A program made the translations under genes and the position numbers. The notes beneath the pieces are model-generated. The model made no database searches. It had not been told where the DNA came from and was given only the letters and a program-made list of their open reading frames with translations. From Streptomyces solicavernae (GTDB taxonomy: Bacteria; Actinomycetota; Actinomycetes; Streptomycetales; Streptomycetaceae): DNA of 64,000 nt. This document shows, in pieces, positions 1 to 8,184 of this stretch (its first letter is position 1; every line of letters starts with the position of its first letter). Location of the stretch: the NCBI RefSeq assembly GCF_029968095.1, contig NZ_JASCIR010000002.1:186001-250000 (forward strand), written 5' to 3'.

Positions 1-564
1 GTGCGTGATCGCCCGCTGGCCGCAGAACAGGAACACCGGCCGCGCCTGCTGCCCCTGCCCTGCCGTCAGCCGGGCGAGGATCACGTGCTCCGCGCGGCCC
101 GGCTCCATCCGGTACCGCTCGCTGCCGATCTGGAACGCGCCCCGGTCCGGGCCCGGCTCGGGGTCGGAGTGGACCCGTACGCCCGGGAGCAGCGAGTGCA
201 GGTGGGCGGCCATGCGGCGGTTGGACGCGGGGCCGCCCACGCAGAACTCCGTGCGCTCGCCGAAGCCCTCCTTGACGGCGTCGTGGGGGATCACCTGGGC
301 GTGCGCGCCGCACTCCTTGACGAGCGCGGAGAGTTCGAGCAGGGAGAACACGTCCGTGCGGGCGACGGTCAGCTCCGGCCCGCCCGCCTCCCGGCCCACG
401 ACCAGCAGGGTCTCCGCGTTGACGGGCAGCCCGAAGAACGCCTGCTTGCGCCGGAGCGCCCGCTTCCACAGGTGCGTACGGCCGAACCAGCCGAGGGACG
501 CGACGATCACCGCGGCGACCACACCGACGACGAGTGTGACGATTGTGCGGAGGTCTTCAGTCAT
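1..564 (-). CDS. membrane-anchored protein of unknown function (3' end outside window)
   Basis: An open frame of 188 codons runs from an ATG at 564 to the first base of the window, so the C-terminus is missing. The N-terminus (MTEDLRTIVTLVVGVVAAVI) is one membrane segment at about residues 7-24, followed by a basic stretch (RTHLWKRALRRKQ) that predicts a cytoplasmic remainder. The soluble part contains FGLPVNAETLLVVGREAGG and a region around GERTEFCVGGPASNRR, but I recognise no family. The gene is divergent from the gamma-glutamyltransferase, and about 100 bp separate the two starts. Function unknown; that it is a real gene rests on codon bias, the membrane anchor and a sensible start. Confidence 0.7.
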   Translation of the reverse strand, partial: MTEDLRTIVTLVVGVVAAVIVASLGWFGRTHLWKRALRRKQAFFGLPVNAETLLVVGREAGGPELTVARTDVFSLLELSALVKECGAHAQVIPHDAVKEGFGERTEFCVGGPASNRRMAAHLHSLLPGVRVHSDPEPGPDRGAFQIGSERYRMEPGRAEHVILARLTAGQGQQARPVFLFCGQRAITH

Positions 565-609
565 GGGCGGGCACTCTAGCCCCACGGCGCACCCGTGTTC
601 GAGGGGGAC

Positions 610-638
610 CTGACGTGTGCGCGCCGTGAAGTTACAGT
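610..638 (+). promoter_or_regulatory. probable vegetative promoter of the gamma-glutamyltransferase gene
   Basis: CTGACG at 610-615 and TACAGT at 633-638 are separated by 17 bases, a good HrdB-like -35/-10 pair. The predicted start of transcription is about 20 bases before the ATG at 668, which has a GGAGG-type ribosome binding site. Confidence 0.5.
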
Positions 639-667
639 GCGCAGACAGTCGTTGACCGGAGGTACGG

Positions 668-2506
668 ATGCGTCGTCCAGTTGCGCGGAATCTGTCGCTG
701 TTAGCTGTTTCGGGGGCGTTGGTGGCGGTGGGTGCGGCTGCGCCCCCTTCGTCGTCCGGAGAATCCAGGGAGTCCGGAAAGTCCGGGGAGCGTGCGGCGG
801 TGTCCGCCCCGCCGAAGTCGCCGGTCGCCGTCGGGTACGGCGGGGCCGTGTCCAGCGTCGACCCGGACGCCTCCGCCGTGGGCGTCGAGGTGCTGCGCAA
901 GGGCGGCAACGCGGTGGACGCCGCCGTCGCCACGGCCGCCGCGCTCGGCGTCACCGAGCCGTACTCGGCGGGCGTCGGCGGGGGCGGCTACTTCGTGTAC
1001 TACGACGCGAGGTCCGGCCGGGTGCACACGGTGGACGGCCGGGAGACCGCCCCGGCGAGCGCGGACTCCGGGCTGTTCCTGGAGGACGGCAAGCCGCTCC
1101 CGTTCGACGCGGCCGTCACCAGCGGCCTCAGCGTCGGCACCCCGGGCACCCCGGCCACCTGGGACGCGGCCCTCGACGCCTGGGGCAGCCGCTCGCTCGG
1201 CCAACTTCTCAAACCGGCCCAGAAGTTGGCGGCCAAGGGCTTCGTCGTGGACGAGACGTTCCGCGCGCAGACCGCCGCCAACCAGGACCGGTTCGCCGAC
1301 TTCCCCGCCTCCGCCGAGCTGTTCCTGCCCGGCGGCGAACTCCCGGTGGTCGGCTCGGTCTTCAAGAACCCCGATCTGGCGCGTACGTACGCCGAGCTGG
1401 CCCGCAAGGGCACCCGCGCGATGTACCACGGCAAGCTCGCCGAGGAGGTCGTACGGGCCGTCAACGAGCCGCCCGTCGACCCGGACTCGGGCCGCACCGC
1501 CCGCCCCGGCGACCTCAGCACCGCGGACCTCGCCGGGTACGCAGTGAAGCGGCAGGCGCCGAGCCGGTCCGAGTACCGGGGGCTCGACGTCTACTCGATG
1601 GCGCCGTCGTCCTCCGGCGGCACGACCGTCGGCGAGGCGCTGAACATCCTGGAGCGGACCGACCTGTCGAAGGCCACCCGGGCCGAGTACCTGCACCGGT
1701 ACATCGAGGCCAGCCGGATCGCCTTCGCGGACCGGGGGCGCTGGGTGGGTGACCCGGCGTTCGAGGACGTGCCCACGAAGGAACTCCTCAGCCAGGAGTT
1801 CGCGGACGCGCGCGCATGCCTGATCCGCGACGACAAGGCGCTCACCAGCCCCCTCGCCCCCGGCGACCCGCGCGACCCGAAGCCCTGCGGCAGCGGCGAC
1901 CGGGCCGCGCCGACCACGTACGAGGGCGAGAACACCACGCACCTGACGGCCGCGGACAAGTGGGGCAACGTCGTCGCGTACACCCTGACCATCGAGTCCA
2001 CCGGCGGCAGCGGCATCACCGTCCCCGGCCGCGGCTTCCTGCTCAACAACGAGCTGACCGACTTCTCCTTCGCCCCGGCGAGGGAGGGCGTGCACGACCC
2101 GAACCTGCCGGGGCCGGGCAAGCGGCCGCGCTCGTCGATGTCGCCGACGATCGTCCTGGACGACGGCCGGCCGGTGCTCGCCCTTGGCTCGCCGGGCGGC
2201 GCGACCATCATCACGACCGTGCTGCAGACCCTCACCGGAGTGGTCGACCGGGGCCTCCCGCTCGTCGACGCGATCGCCGCGCCCCGCGCCAGCCAGCGCA
2301 ACACGGCGGCCACGGAACTCGAACCCGGCCTGTACGGGAGCGAGTTGAGGGCGGAGCTGGAGTCGCTGGGGCACGCGTTCAAGGAGAACCCGGAGATCGG
2401 CGCGGCCACCGGGGTGCAGCGGCTGCCCGACGGGCGCTGGCTCGCGGCGGCGGAAAAGGTGCGAAGGGGCGGGGGCTCGGCGAGGGTGGTGCACCCGAGC
2501 TCTTGA
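668..2506 (+). CDS. ggt: secreted gamma-glutamyltransferase
   Basis: A 612-residue N-terminal nucleophile hydrolase that should transfer or hydrolyse the gamma-glutamyl group of glutathione-like compounds outside the cell. The first ~30 residues are a signal peptide (short basic start, then LSLLAVSGALVAVGAAA). Family landmarks are GGNAVDAAVATAAALGV near residue 80, the autoprocessing and catalytic threonine in a Thr-Thr-His motif at about 423-425, and SPGGATIITTVLQTLTG near 520. Length fits a proenzyme cleaved into large and small subunits. The ATG at 668 follows CGGAGGTACGG. Codon 12, inside the signal peptide, is TTA (701-703), the only TTA codon I found in any gene of the window, so translation may depend on the bldA tRNA. 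Confidence 0.92.
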   Translation: MRRPVARNLSLLAVSGALVAVGAAAPPSSSGESRESGKSGERAAVSAPPKSPVAVGYGGAVSSVDPDASAVGVEVLRKGGNAVDAAVATAAALGVTEPYSAGVGGGGYFVYYDARSGRVHTVDGRETAPASADSGLFLEDGKPLPFDAAVTSGLSVGTPGTPATWDAALDAWGSRSLGQLLKPAQKLAAKGFVVDETFRAQTAANQDRFADFPASAELFLPGGELPVVGSVFKNPDLARTYAELARKGTRAMYHGKLAEEVVRAVNEPPVDPDSGRTARPGDLSTADLAGYAVKRQAPSRSEYRGLDVYSMAPSSSGGTTVGEALNILERTDLSKATRAEYLHRYIEASRIAFADRGRWVGDPAFEDVPTKELLSQEFADARACLIRDDKALTSPLAPGDPRDPKPCGSGDRAAPTTYEGENTTHLTAADKWGNVVAYTLTIESTGGSGITVPGRGFLLNNELTDFSFAPAREGVHDPNLPGPGKRPRSSMSPTIVLDDGRPVLALGSPGGATIITTVLQTLTGVVDRGLPLVDAIAAPRASQRNTAATELEPGLYGSELRAELESLGHAFKENPEIGAATGVQRLPDGRWLAAAEKVRRGGGSARVVHPSS

Positions 2507-2530
2507 TCCACTTCTAGGGGTTCCTCTTGC

Positions 2531-2576
2531 GTGCGCCGAAGTACGTGCCGAAGTACGTGCCGAAGTCCGTGCCGAG
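2531..2576. repeat. 12-bp tandem repeat, about 3.5 copies
   Basis: Copies of GTACGTGCCGAA at 2541-2552 and 2553-2564, with diverged units on either side. It lies 25 bp after the gamma-glutamyltransferase stop codon. No gene or obvious hairpin is associated with it. Confidence 0.8.
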
Positions 2577-2601
2577 GAACCTCCTGGCGGGGTGAGCGGG
2601 C

Positions 2602-2660
2602 GTGCCCCGACAGGGGCGCGGGGAACTGCGCGACCGGCCACGACGGCGCCGCAGTCGAAG
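2602..2660 (+). repeat. dispersed Streptomyces intergenic repeat, copy 1
   Basis: A block beginning GTGCCCCGACAGGGGCGCGG and continuing through GGAACTGCGCGACC to GCCGCAGTCGAAG. Related blocks occur at 21359, 47546 and 53588, each downstream of a plus-strand stop codon. The CCCC/GGGG core can fold into a short hairpin. From memory, this is a very common intergenic sequence in Streptomyces genomes; function unproven. Confidence 0.7.
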
Positions 2661-2745
2661 AACCATCCTGCGGGGGCGCCGGGGCGCCGGGGCGCCGCCC
2701 CCGCAGCGGTGCCCGAGTCGGCGGTGCGGGTCGGACCACGGAAGC

Positions 2746-3513
2746 TCACAGCACCGTAAGCACCCGCGGCCCCTCCGATGTGATCGCCACCGTGTGCTCC
2801 GCGTGCGCAGCCCTGCTGCCGTCGCAGGTGCGGAGCGTCCACCCGTCCCCGTCCGCGTAGTAGTCGTCCTTGCCGCCGCCGGTCAGCATCGGCTCGATCG
2901 CCAGGACCATGCCGTGCCGCAGCCGCATGCCGCGCCCGGGGCGGCCCTCGTTCGGTACGCCCGGGTCCTCGTGCATCCGCCGGCCGATGCCGTGGCCGCC
3001 GAAGCCGTCCGGGATGCCGTACCCGGCGCCGCGGCAGACCGTCCCGACGGCGTGTGCGATGTCGCCGATGCGGTTGCCGACGACCGCCGCCGCGATGCCC
3101 GCGTCCAGCGCCGCGAACGCCGTCTCCACCAGCCGGGCGTCGGCCGGGCGCGGCCGGCCCACGATGAAGCTGACCGCGGAGTCGCCGACCCAGCCGCCGA
3201 GCCGCGCGCCGAAGTCCGCCGAGACCAGATCGCCGTCGCGCAGCCGGTACGTGTCCGGGATGCCGTGCACGATCGCGTCGTTGACCGACACGCACAGCGT
3301 CGCCGGGAACGGGGTCGGGGCGAAGCCCGGCCGGTACCCGAGGAACGGGGAGTCCGCACCCGCCTCCGTCAGCGCGCCGCGCGCCACCTCGTCCAGGTCG
3401 AGCAGCCGGACGCCGACGTCCGCCGCCTCCCGTACCGCCGTGAGCGCCCGGGCCACGACCCGGCCCGCTTCCCGCATCGCGTCCAGGGACGCGTCCGTCT
3501 TGAGTTCCACCAT
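2746..3513 (-). CDS. map: type I methionine aminopeptidase
   Basis: A 255-residue cytoplasmic metallo-aminopeptidase that removes the initiator methionine from nascent proteins. The five metal ligands are visible: Asp100 (SADFG), Asp111 (VGDSAVSF), His174 (GGHGIGRRMHEDP), Glu207 (LAIEP) and Glu239 (HAEHTVAI). His83 in NDAIVHGIPD is the conserved substrate-contact histidine. Length is normal for a bacterial type I enzyme without an N-terminal zinc extension. No ribosome binding site precedes the ATG at 3513. Instead TACAGT sits 7 bases upstream, which suggests a leaderless transcript. The gene is divergent from a small XRE regulator, and the shared promoter region is a 14-bp repeat array. Streptomyces carry several map paralogues; which one this is cannot be told here. 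Confidence 0.95.
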   Translation of the reverse strand: MVELKTDASLDAMREAGRVVARALTAVREAADVGVRLLDLDEVARGALTEAGADSPFLGYRPGFAPTPFPATLCVSVNDAIVHGIPDTYRLRDGDLVSADFGARLGGWVGDSAVSFIVGRPRPADARLVETAFAALDAGIAAAVVGNRIGDIAHAVGTVCRGAGYGIPDGFGGHGIGRRMHEDPGVPNEGRPGRGMRLRHGMVLAIEPMLTGGGKDDYYADGDGWTLRTCDGSRAAHAEHTVAITSEGPRVLTVL

Positions 3514-3516
3514 GCC

Positions 3517-3586
3517 GATTACTGTACCGGTATTTCTATACCGGGATTTCTATACCGGGATTACTGTACCGGGATGACCGCACCGG
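3517..3586. promoter_or_regulatory. tandem 14-bp operator-like array between divergent map and XRE regulator
   Basis: Four consecutive 14-bp units end in TACCGG: GATTACTGTACCGG (3517), TATTTCTATACCGG (3531), GATTTCTATACCGG (3545) and GATTACTGTACCGG (3559). A degenerate fifth follows at 3573. An inverted copy of the core (CCGGTATAGAAA) is at 3603-3614. The first unit contains the -10 hexamer of map, and the -10 of the regulator (TAAACT, 3628-3633) lies just beyond the inverted copy. Regularly phased repeats overlapping both promoters suggest an operator for the adjacent XRE protein. Binding is inferred. Confidence 0.6.
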
Positions 3587-3639
3587 CGGAGACCGGTAGA
3601 GACCGGTATAGAAATGGGCCCCGCCTGTAAACTGGCCGC

Positions 3640-3891
3640 ATGGTGCGCACCCCTCTCACCCCCGAAGAGCGCGAACGCGGCGAGCGGCTCGGCCGGCTGC
3701 TCCGTGAGGCGCGCGGCGAGCGGAGCATGGTCGAGATCGCCGCGAACGCCGGGCTCTCCGCCGAGACCCTGCGCAAGATCGAGACCGGCCGCGCGCCCAC
3801 CCCCGCGTTCTTCACGGTCGCCGCCCTGGCCGGCGCCCTCGGCCTCTCCCTGGACGAGGTCCTCGCGCGCTGCGCACCCGTGCCTGCCTGA
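3640..3891 (+). CDS. small XRE-family DNA-binding regulator
   Basis: An 83-residue protein that is little more than one helix-turn-helix domain: LGRLLREARGERSMVEIAANAGLSAETLRKIETG is a typical XRE HTH, ending near residue 70 with GALGLSLDEVLARC. The ATG at 3640 lacks a ribosome binding site and has TAAACT (3628-3633) six bases upstream, so the transcript is probably leaderless. It is divergent from map across a 14-bp repeat array that is its likely operator, suggesting autoregulation and control of map. A metabolite-sensing domain is absent, so any signal must act on the HTH domain or a partner. Confidence 0.85.
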   Translation: MVRTPLTPEERERGERLGRLLREARGERSMVEIAANAGLSAETLRKIETGRAPTPAFFTVAALAGALGLSLDEVLARCAPVPA

Positions 3892-3934
3892 GCGGCCGGA
3901 AGAGCCGCCGGGCGCCCTCGCCTAGGCTCCCCTC

Positions 3935-4339
3935 ATGACCCCCATGAACCCCCAACATCTGGGCCGTGTCCGTTACATCAGCCTCACCACGTACCGCCGG
4001 AACGGGGTCGGTGTCGCGACGCCCGTGTGGGTCGTGCGGGAGGGGGACGAGCTGTGGGTGTGGACGCGCAGCGACTCGTGGAAGGTCAAGCGGCTGCGGC
4101 GCGACAAGGCCGTGCGCGTCGCGCCCTGCGACGTGCGCGGGCGGGTCGCCCCGGACGCGCCCGCCGTCGACGGCACCGCGCGCTTCCTCACCCCCGCCGA
4201 GATGCCGCGCCTGCGCAGGCTCCTCGGCCGCAAGTACCGCCTCCAGTACTGGCTGCTCGACCTCCCCGCCACCCTCGTACGCCTCGGCAAGCGCCCGCAC
4301 ACAGGGATCGCGGTGACCCTCCGCACCGGGCAGGTGTGA
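3935..4339 (+). CDS. PPOX-class (split-barrel) F420- or flavin-dependent oxidoreductase
   Basis: A 134-residue protein of the pyridoxamine-phosphate-oxidase-like split-barrel fold. The opening RVRYISLTTYRRNGVGVATPV, the strand GDELWVWTRSDSWKVKRLRRDK and the following VRVAPCDVRGRV match the actinobacterial subgroup that uses F420 or FMN. Length is typical. TAGGCT (3923-3928) lies six bases before the ATG at 3935 and there is no Shine-Dalgarno, so a leaderless start is likely. The last codons and stop fall inside a 23-bp tandem array that continues downstream. Substrate unknown; cofactor (F420 versus FMN) is inferred from subgroup resemblance only. Confidence 0.8.
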   Translation: MTPMNPQHLGRVRYISLTTYRRNGVGVATPVWVVREGDELWVWTRSDSWKVKRLRRDKAVRVAPCDVRGRVAPDAPAVDGTARFLTPAEMPRLRRLLGRKYRLQYWLLDLPATLVRLGKRPHTGIAVTLRTGQV

Positions 4340-4403
4340 CCCTCCGAACCGGGCAGGTGTGACCCTCCGAACCGGGCAGGTGTGACCCTCCGGACCGGGC
4401 AGG
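4312..4403. repeat. 23-bp tandem repeat, four copies, starting in the PPOX gene
   Basis: Units at 4312-4334, 4335-4357, 4358-4380 and 4381-4403 share the core GACCCTCCGNACCGGGCAGG, with one variable base. Unit 1 is the coding end of the PPOX gene, and its TGA (4337-4339) is at the start of unit 2. The array therefore duplicates the gene's own 3' end into the intergenic space. A partial fifth unit follows. Confidence 0.9.
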
Positions 4404-4467
4404 TGTGACCACTTCACCCGCACGAGTGCCGAAAACTGATCGACTCAGCCGGTTCGTGACGATGGTC

Positions 4468-4530
4468 TTGCCCCGGGCTGTGACGCGGCTTACGTTCATG
4501 TCTCCACGCCCCGGCTCTACGGGCGTAGAG
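4468..4530 (+). promoter_or_regulatory. promoter and palindromic leader element of the ureide catabolic genes
   Basis: TTGCCC (4468-4473) and TACGTT (4491-4496) with a 17-base spacer form a good promoter before the beta-ureidopropionase gene. Just downstream, CTCTACG at 4515-4521 and CGTAGAG at 4524-4530 form a perfect 7+7 inverted repeat within the first ~30 transcribed bases. It is positioned as an operator or a leader stem-loop. Confidence 0.5.
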
Positions 4531-4572
4531 GCTGGGAAGAAGCTTGTCGGCGGTCCGTCGAAGGAGCAGCTC

Positions 4573-5415
4573 ATGGCGCACGTCGTACGCGCGGCCCTCG
4601 TCCAGGCGACCTGGACGGGAGACACCGAATCCATGATCGCCAAACACGAGGAGCACGCCCGGGAGGCCGCCCGGCAGGGGGCGAAGGTCATCGGGTTCCA
4701 GGAGGTCTTCAACGCGCCCTACTTCTGCCAGGTGCAGGAGCCCGAGCACTACCGCTGGGCCGAGCCCGTACCCGACGGGCCGACCGTGCGCCGGATGCGG
4801 GACCTCGCGCGCGAGACCGGCATGGTGATCGTCGTCCCGGTCTTCGAGGTCGAGCAGTCCGGGTTCTACTTCAACACCGCCGCCGTGATCGACGCCGACG
4901 GCAGCTACCTCGGCAAGTACCGCAAACACCACATCCCGCAGGTCAAGGGCTTCTGGGAGAAGTACTACTTCAAACCCGGCAACCTGGGCTGGCCGGTCTT
5001 CGACACCGCCGTCGGCAAGGTCGGCGTCTACATCTGCTACGACCGGCACTTCCCGGAGGGCTGGCGTCAACTCGGCCTGAACGGCGCCCAGTTGGTCTAC
5101 AACCCGTCGGCCACCTCGCGCGGCCTCTCCGCGTACCTGTGGCAGCTGGAGCAGCCCGCGGCCGCCGTCGCCAACGAGTACTACATCGCCGCGATCAACC
5201 GCGTCGGCCAGGAGGAGTACGGCGACAACGACTTCTACGGCACCAGCTACTTCGTCGACCCGCGCGGCCAGTTCGTCGGCGAGACCGCGAACGACAAGAC
5301 CGAGGAACTCCTCGTACGCGACCTGGACTTCGGCCTCATCGACGAGGTCCGCACCCAGTGGGCGTTCTACCGCGACCGCCGCCCCGACGCGTACGACGGG
5401 CTGGTGCAGCCGTGA
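4573..5415 (+). CDS. beta-ureidopropionase / N-carbamoyl amidohydrolase (nitrilase superfamily)
   Basis: A 280-residue carbon-nitrogen hydrolase expected to cleave N-carbamoyl-beta-alanine (or N-carbamoyl amino acids such as N-carbamoylglycine) to the amino acid, CO2 and ammonia. The Glu-Lys-Cys triad is visible: Glu44 (FQEVF), Lys118 (KYRKHHIP) and Cys155 (YICYDRHFPEG). The frame is open back to 4405, but the ATG at 4573 was chosen because AAGGAGC precedes it and MAHVVRAALVQ is the usual family start. It overlaps the aminotransferase gene (GTGA at 5412-5415), so the two are translationally coupled. Downstream hydantoinase and transport genes place it last in reductive pyrimidine or hydantoin breakdown. 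Confidence 0.88.
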   Translation: MAHVVRAALVQATWTGDTESMIAKHEEHAREAARQGAKVIGFQEVFNAPYFCQVQEPEHYRWAEPVPDGPTVRRMRDLARETGMVIVVPVFEVEQSGFYFNTAAVIDADGSYLGKYRKHHIPQVKGFWEKYYFKPGNLGWPVFDTAVGKVGVYICYDRHFPEGWRQLGLNGAQLVYNPSATSRGLSAYLWQLEQPAAAVANEYYIAAINRVGQEEYGDNDFYGTSYFVDPRGQFVGETANDKTEELLVRDLDFGLIDEVRTQWAFYRDRRPDAYDGLVQP

Positions 5416-6692
5416 GCGAACTCCACCAGCGGCACCGGGCCGTGATGCCGGAATGGCTCGCGCTCTACTACGCCGACCCGATCGAGCTCACGCACGGCGA
5501 GGGCCGGTACGTGTGGGACGCCGAGGGCAACAAGTACCTCGACTTCTTCGGCGGCATCCTCACCACCATGACCGCGCACGCCCTGCCCGAGGTCACCAAG
5601 GCGGTCAGCGACCAGGCCGCCCGGATCATCCACTCCTCGACGCTCTACCTCGACCGCCCCATGATCGAACTCGCCGAGCGCATCGCCCAGTTGTCCGGCA
5701 TCCCGGACGCCCGCGTCTTCTTCACCACCTCCGGCACCGAGGCCAACGACGCGGCCTTGCTGCTCGCCACCGCGTACAGCCGCTCCAACCAGATCCTGGC
5801 CATGCGCAACAGCTACCACGGCCGTTCCTTCTCGGCCGTTTCCATCACCGGCAACCGCGGCTGGTCACCCACCAGCCTCTCGCCGCTGCAGACCCTGTAC
5901 GTCCACGGCGGCGTCCGCAGCCGCGGCCCGTACGCGGCCCTGTCCGACGCCGAGTTCACCGCCGCCTGCGTGGCCGACCTGGAGGACATGCTCGGCCAGA
6001 CCCGCGGCGCCGCCGCCCTGATCGCCGAGCCGATCCAGGGCGTCGGCGGCTTCACCTCCCCGCCCGACGGGCTGTACGCCGCGTTCCGCGAAGTCCTCGC
6101 CGAGCGCGGCATCCTGTGGATCTCCGACGAGGTGCAGACCGGCTGGGGCCGCACCGGCGAGCACTTCTGGGGCTGGCAGGCGCACGGGCGGAACGGGCCG
6201 CCGGACATGCTCACCTTCGCCAAGGGCATCGGCAACGGCATGTCCATCGGCGGCGTCGTCGCCCGCGCCGAGGTCATGAACTGCCTCGACGCCAACTCCA
6301 TCTCCACCTTCGGCGGCTCCCCGGTCACCATGGCGGCGGGCCTCGCCAACCTCACGTACCTCCTGGAGCACGACCTGCAGGGCAACGCGCGCCGCGTCGG
6401 CGGCCTGCTACTGGAGCGGCTGCGCGCGATCGGCGCGGGCGTGGACCGCGTACGGGAAGTGCGCGGGCGCGGGCTGATGATCGGGGTCGAGCTGGCCAGG
6501 CCCGGCACCGGCGCGGCCGACCCGGAGGCCGCGAGCGCCGTCCTGGAGGCCGCCCGCGAAACCGGACTCCTCATCGGCAAGGGCGGCGGCCACGACACCA
6601 GCGTGCTGCGGATCGCCCCGCCCCTGTCCCTCACGGTCGCCGAGGCCGAGGAGGGCGCCGCGGTGCTCGAACAGGCCCTGCGCGTCCTGTAG
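5412..6692 (+). CDS. class III PLP aminotransferase (beta-alanine/omega-amino acid type)
   Basis: A 426-residue fold-type I aminotransferase. The PLP lysine is Lys271 in LTFAKGIGNG, and the PLP ring aspartate is Asp239 in WISDEVQTGWGRTG. TTSGTEANDAALLL near residue 105 binds phosphate. The GTG start overlaps the preceding stop, and an initial MSELHQRHRAVMPEW fits the family. Located between beta-ureidopropionase and dihydropyrimidinase, it most likely transaminates the beta-alanine released by the pathway. An alanine-glyoxylate or 4-aminobutyrate specificity cannot be excluded from sequence alone. Confidence 0.88.
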   Translation: MSELHQRHRAVMPEWLALYYADPIELTHGEGRYVWDAEGNKYLDFFGGILTTMTAHALPEVTKAVSDQAARIIHSSTLYLDRPMIELAERIAQLSGIPDARVFFTTSGTEANDAALLLATAYSRSNQILAMRNSYHGRSFSAVSITGNRGWSPTSLSPLQTLYVHGGVRSRGPYAALSDAEFTAACVADLEDMLGQTRGAAALIAEPIQGVGGFTSPPDGLYAAFREVLAERGILWISDEVQTGWGRTGEHFWGWQAHGRNGPPDMLTFAKGIGNGMSIGGVVARAEVMNCLDANSISTFGGSPVTMAAGLANLTYLLEHDLQGNARRVGGLLLERLRAIGAGVDRVREVRGRGLMIGVELARPGTGAADPEAASAVLEAARETGLLIGKGGGHDTSVLRIAPPLSLTVAEAEEGAAVLEQALRVL

Positions 6693-6708
6693 TTCAGCCC
6701 TGTCGTCA

Positions 6709-6766
6709 GTCGGGCAACCTGTGTCGAGCAACCTGTGTCGAGCAACCTTGTGTCGAGCAACCTTGT
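6709..6766. repeat. 14-15-bp tandem repeat, four copies, before the hydantoinase gene
   Basis: Units built on GTCGAGCAACCTGT at 6709, 6723, 6737 and 6752; the first has GGG for GAG, and the last two have one extra T. The array fills the gap between aminotransferase and hydantoinase and ends four bases before the ribosome binding site GAGGGGA. Variation in copy number would change the spacing between the two genes. Confidence 0.85.
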
Positions 6767-6777
6767 GAGGGGAAGCC

Positions 6778-8184
6778 ATGAGCACCCGCACCCTGATCCG
6801 CGGCGGACTCGTCATCACCGCCGCCGACGAGACCCACGCGGACGTCCTGACCGAGGACGGCAGAATCGCCGCCCTCGCCGCCCACGGCAGCGAACAGGCC
6901 GCCTCCTGGACCGCGGACCGCGTCATCGACGCCACCGACAAGTACGTCATCCCGGGCGGCGTCGACGCCCATACGCACATGGAGCTGCCCTTCGGCGGCA
7001 CCTTCGCCTCCGACACCTTCGAGACCGGCACCCGCGCCGCCGCCTGGGGCGGCACCACCACGATCGTGGACTTCGCCGTGCAGAGCCAGGGCCGGGCCCT
7101 GCGCGAGGGCCTGGACGCCTGGTACGCGAAGGCCGACGGCAAGTGCGCGATCGACTACGGCTTCCACATGATCCTCTCCGACGTCAACGAGTCGTCCCTG
7201 AAGGAGATGGACCTCCTGGTCGAGGAGGGCATCACGTCGTTCAAGCTCTTCATGGCCTACCCGGGCGTCTTCTACAGCGACGACGGCCAGATCCTGCGCG
7301 CCATGCAGCGCTCCGCAGGCAACGGCGGGCTGATCATGATGCACGCCGAGAACGGCATCGCCATCGACGTCCTCGTCGAACAGGCCCTCCAGCGCGGCGA
7401 GACCGACCCCCGCTATCACGGCGAAGTCCGCAAGGTCCTCCTGGAGGCGGAGGCCACGCACCGCGCGATCCAGCTCGCCCGCGTCGCCGGGGCCCCGCTG
7501 TACGTCGTGCACGTCTCCGCCGAGGAGGCCGTCGCCGAGCTGGCCGCCGCCCGCGACAAGGGACTGCCGGTCTTCGGCGAGACCTGCCCGCAGTACCTCT
7601 TCCTCTCCACGGACAACCTCGCCGAGCCGGACTTCCACGGCGCGAAATACGTCTGCTCCACCCCGCTGCGCCCGCGCGAGCACCAGGCGGCCCTCTGGCG
7701 CGGGCTTCGCACGGACGACCTGCAGGTGGTGTCCACGGACCACTGCCCGTTCTGCTTCACCGGCCAGAAGGAGCTGGGCCGCGGTGACTTCTCGAAGATC
7801 CCCAACGGCCTGCCCGGCGTGGAGAACCGCATGGACCTCCTCCATCAGGCCGTCGTCGACGGCCACCTCTCCCGCCGCCGCTGGATCGACATCGCCTGCG
7901 CGGCCCCGGCCCGGATGTTCGGCCTGTACGGCAAGAAGGGCACGCTCGCGCCGGGCGCCGACGCGGACGTCGTCGTCTACGACCCGCACGCCGAGCAGAC
8001 CCTGTCCGCCGAGACGCACCACATGAACGTCGACTACTCCGCGTACGAGGGCAAGCGGGTCCGCGGCCAGGTGGAGACGGTCCTCTCGCGCGGCGAAGTG
8101 GTCATCGACCGGCGGACGTTCACGGGACGGGCGGGGCACGGCGTGTATACGCCTCGCGGAAACTGCCAGTACCTGAACCACTAG
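6778..8184 (+). CDS. hydA: dihydropyrimidinase / D-hydantoinase
   Basis: A 468-residue binuclear-metal amidohydrolase that opens dihydrouracil, dihydrothymine or hydantoins to N-carbamoyl amino acids. Metal ligands are seen in DAHTHMEL (His65, His67), the carboxylated lysine Lys156 in TSFKLFMAYPG, MMHAENG and STDHCPF. Length is normal. GAGGGGA provides the ribosome binding site 7 bases before the ATG. It sits between aminotransferase and LLM oxidoreductase on the same strand. The product is the substrate of the upstream beta-ureidopropionase. The last three residues and the TAG are encoded by the first unit of a 9-bp array. Confidence 0.92.
   Translation: MSTRTLIRGGLVITAADETHADVLTEDGRIAALAAHGSEQAASWTADRVIDATDKYVIPGGVDAHTHMELPFGGTFASDTFETGTRAAAWGGTTTIVDFAVQSQGRALREGLDAWYAKADGKCAIDYGFHMILSDVNESSLKEMDLLVEEGITSFKLFMAYPGVFYSDDGQILRAMQRSAGNGGLIMMHAENGIAIDVLVEQALQRGETDPRYHGEVRKVLLEAEATHRAIQLARVAGAPLYVVHVSAEEAVAELAAARDKGLPVFGETCPQYLFLSTDNLAEPDFHGAKYVCSTPLRPREHQAALWRGLRTDDLQVVSTDHCPFCFTGQKELGRGDFSKIPNGLPGVENRMDLLHQAVVDGHLSRRRWIDIACAAPARMFGLYGKKGTLAPGADADVVVYDPHAEQTLSAETHHMNVDYSAYEGKRVRGQVETVLSRGEVVIDRRTFTGRAGHGVYTPRGNCQYLNH

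Noticed and set aside
701..3295. An 864-codon minus-strand frame
   Set aside because: It lies across the gamma-glutamyltransferase and map genes, which have intact catalytic motifs in their own frames.
5139..5411. Longer N-terminus for the aminotransferase (frame open from 5139)
   Set aside because: That segment overlaps the beta-ureidopropionase coding sequence and is Arg-rich; the GTG at 5412 overlaps the upstream stop in a typical coupled arrangement.
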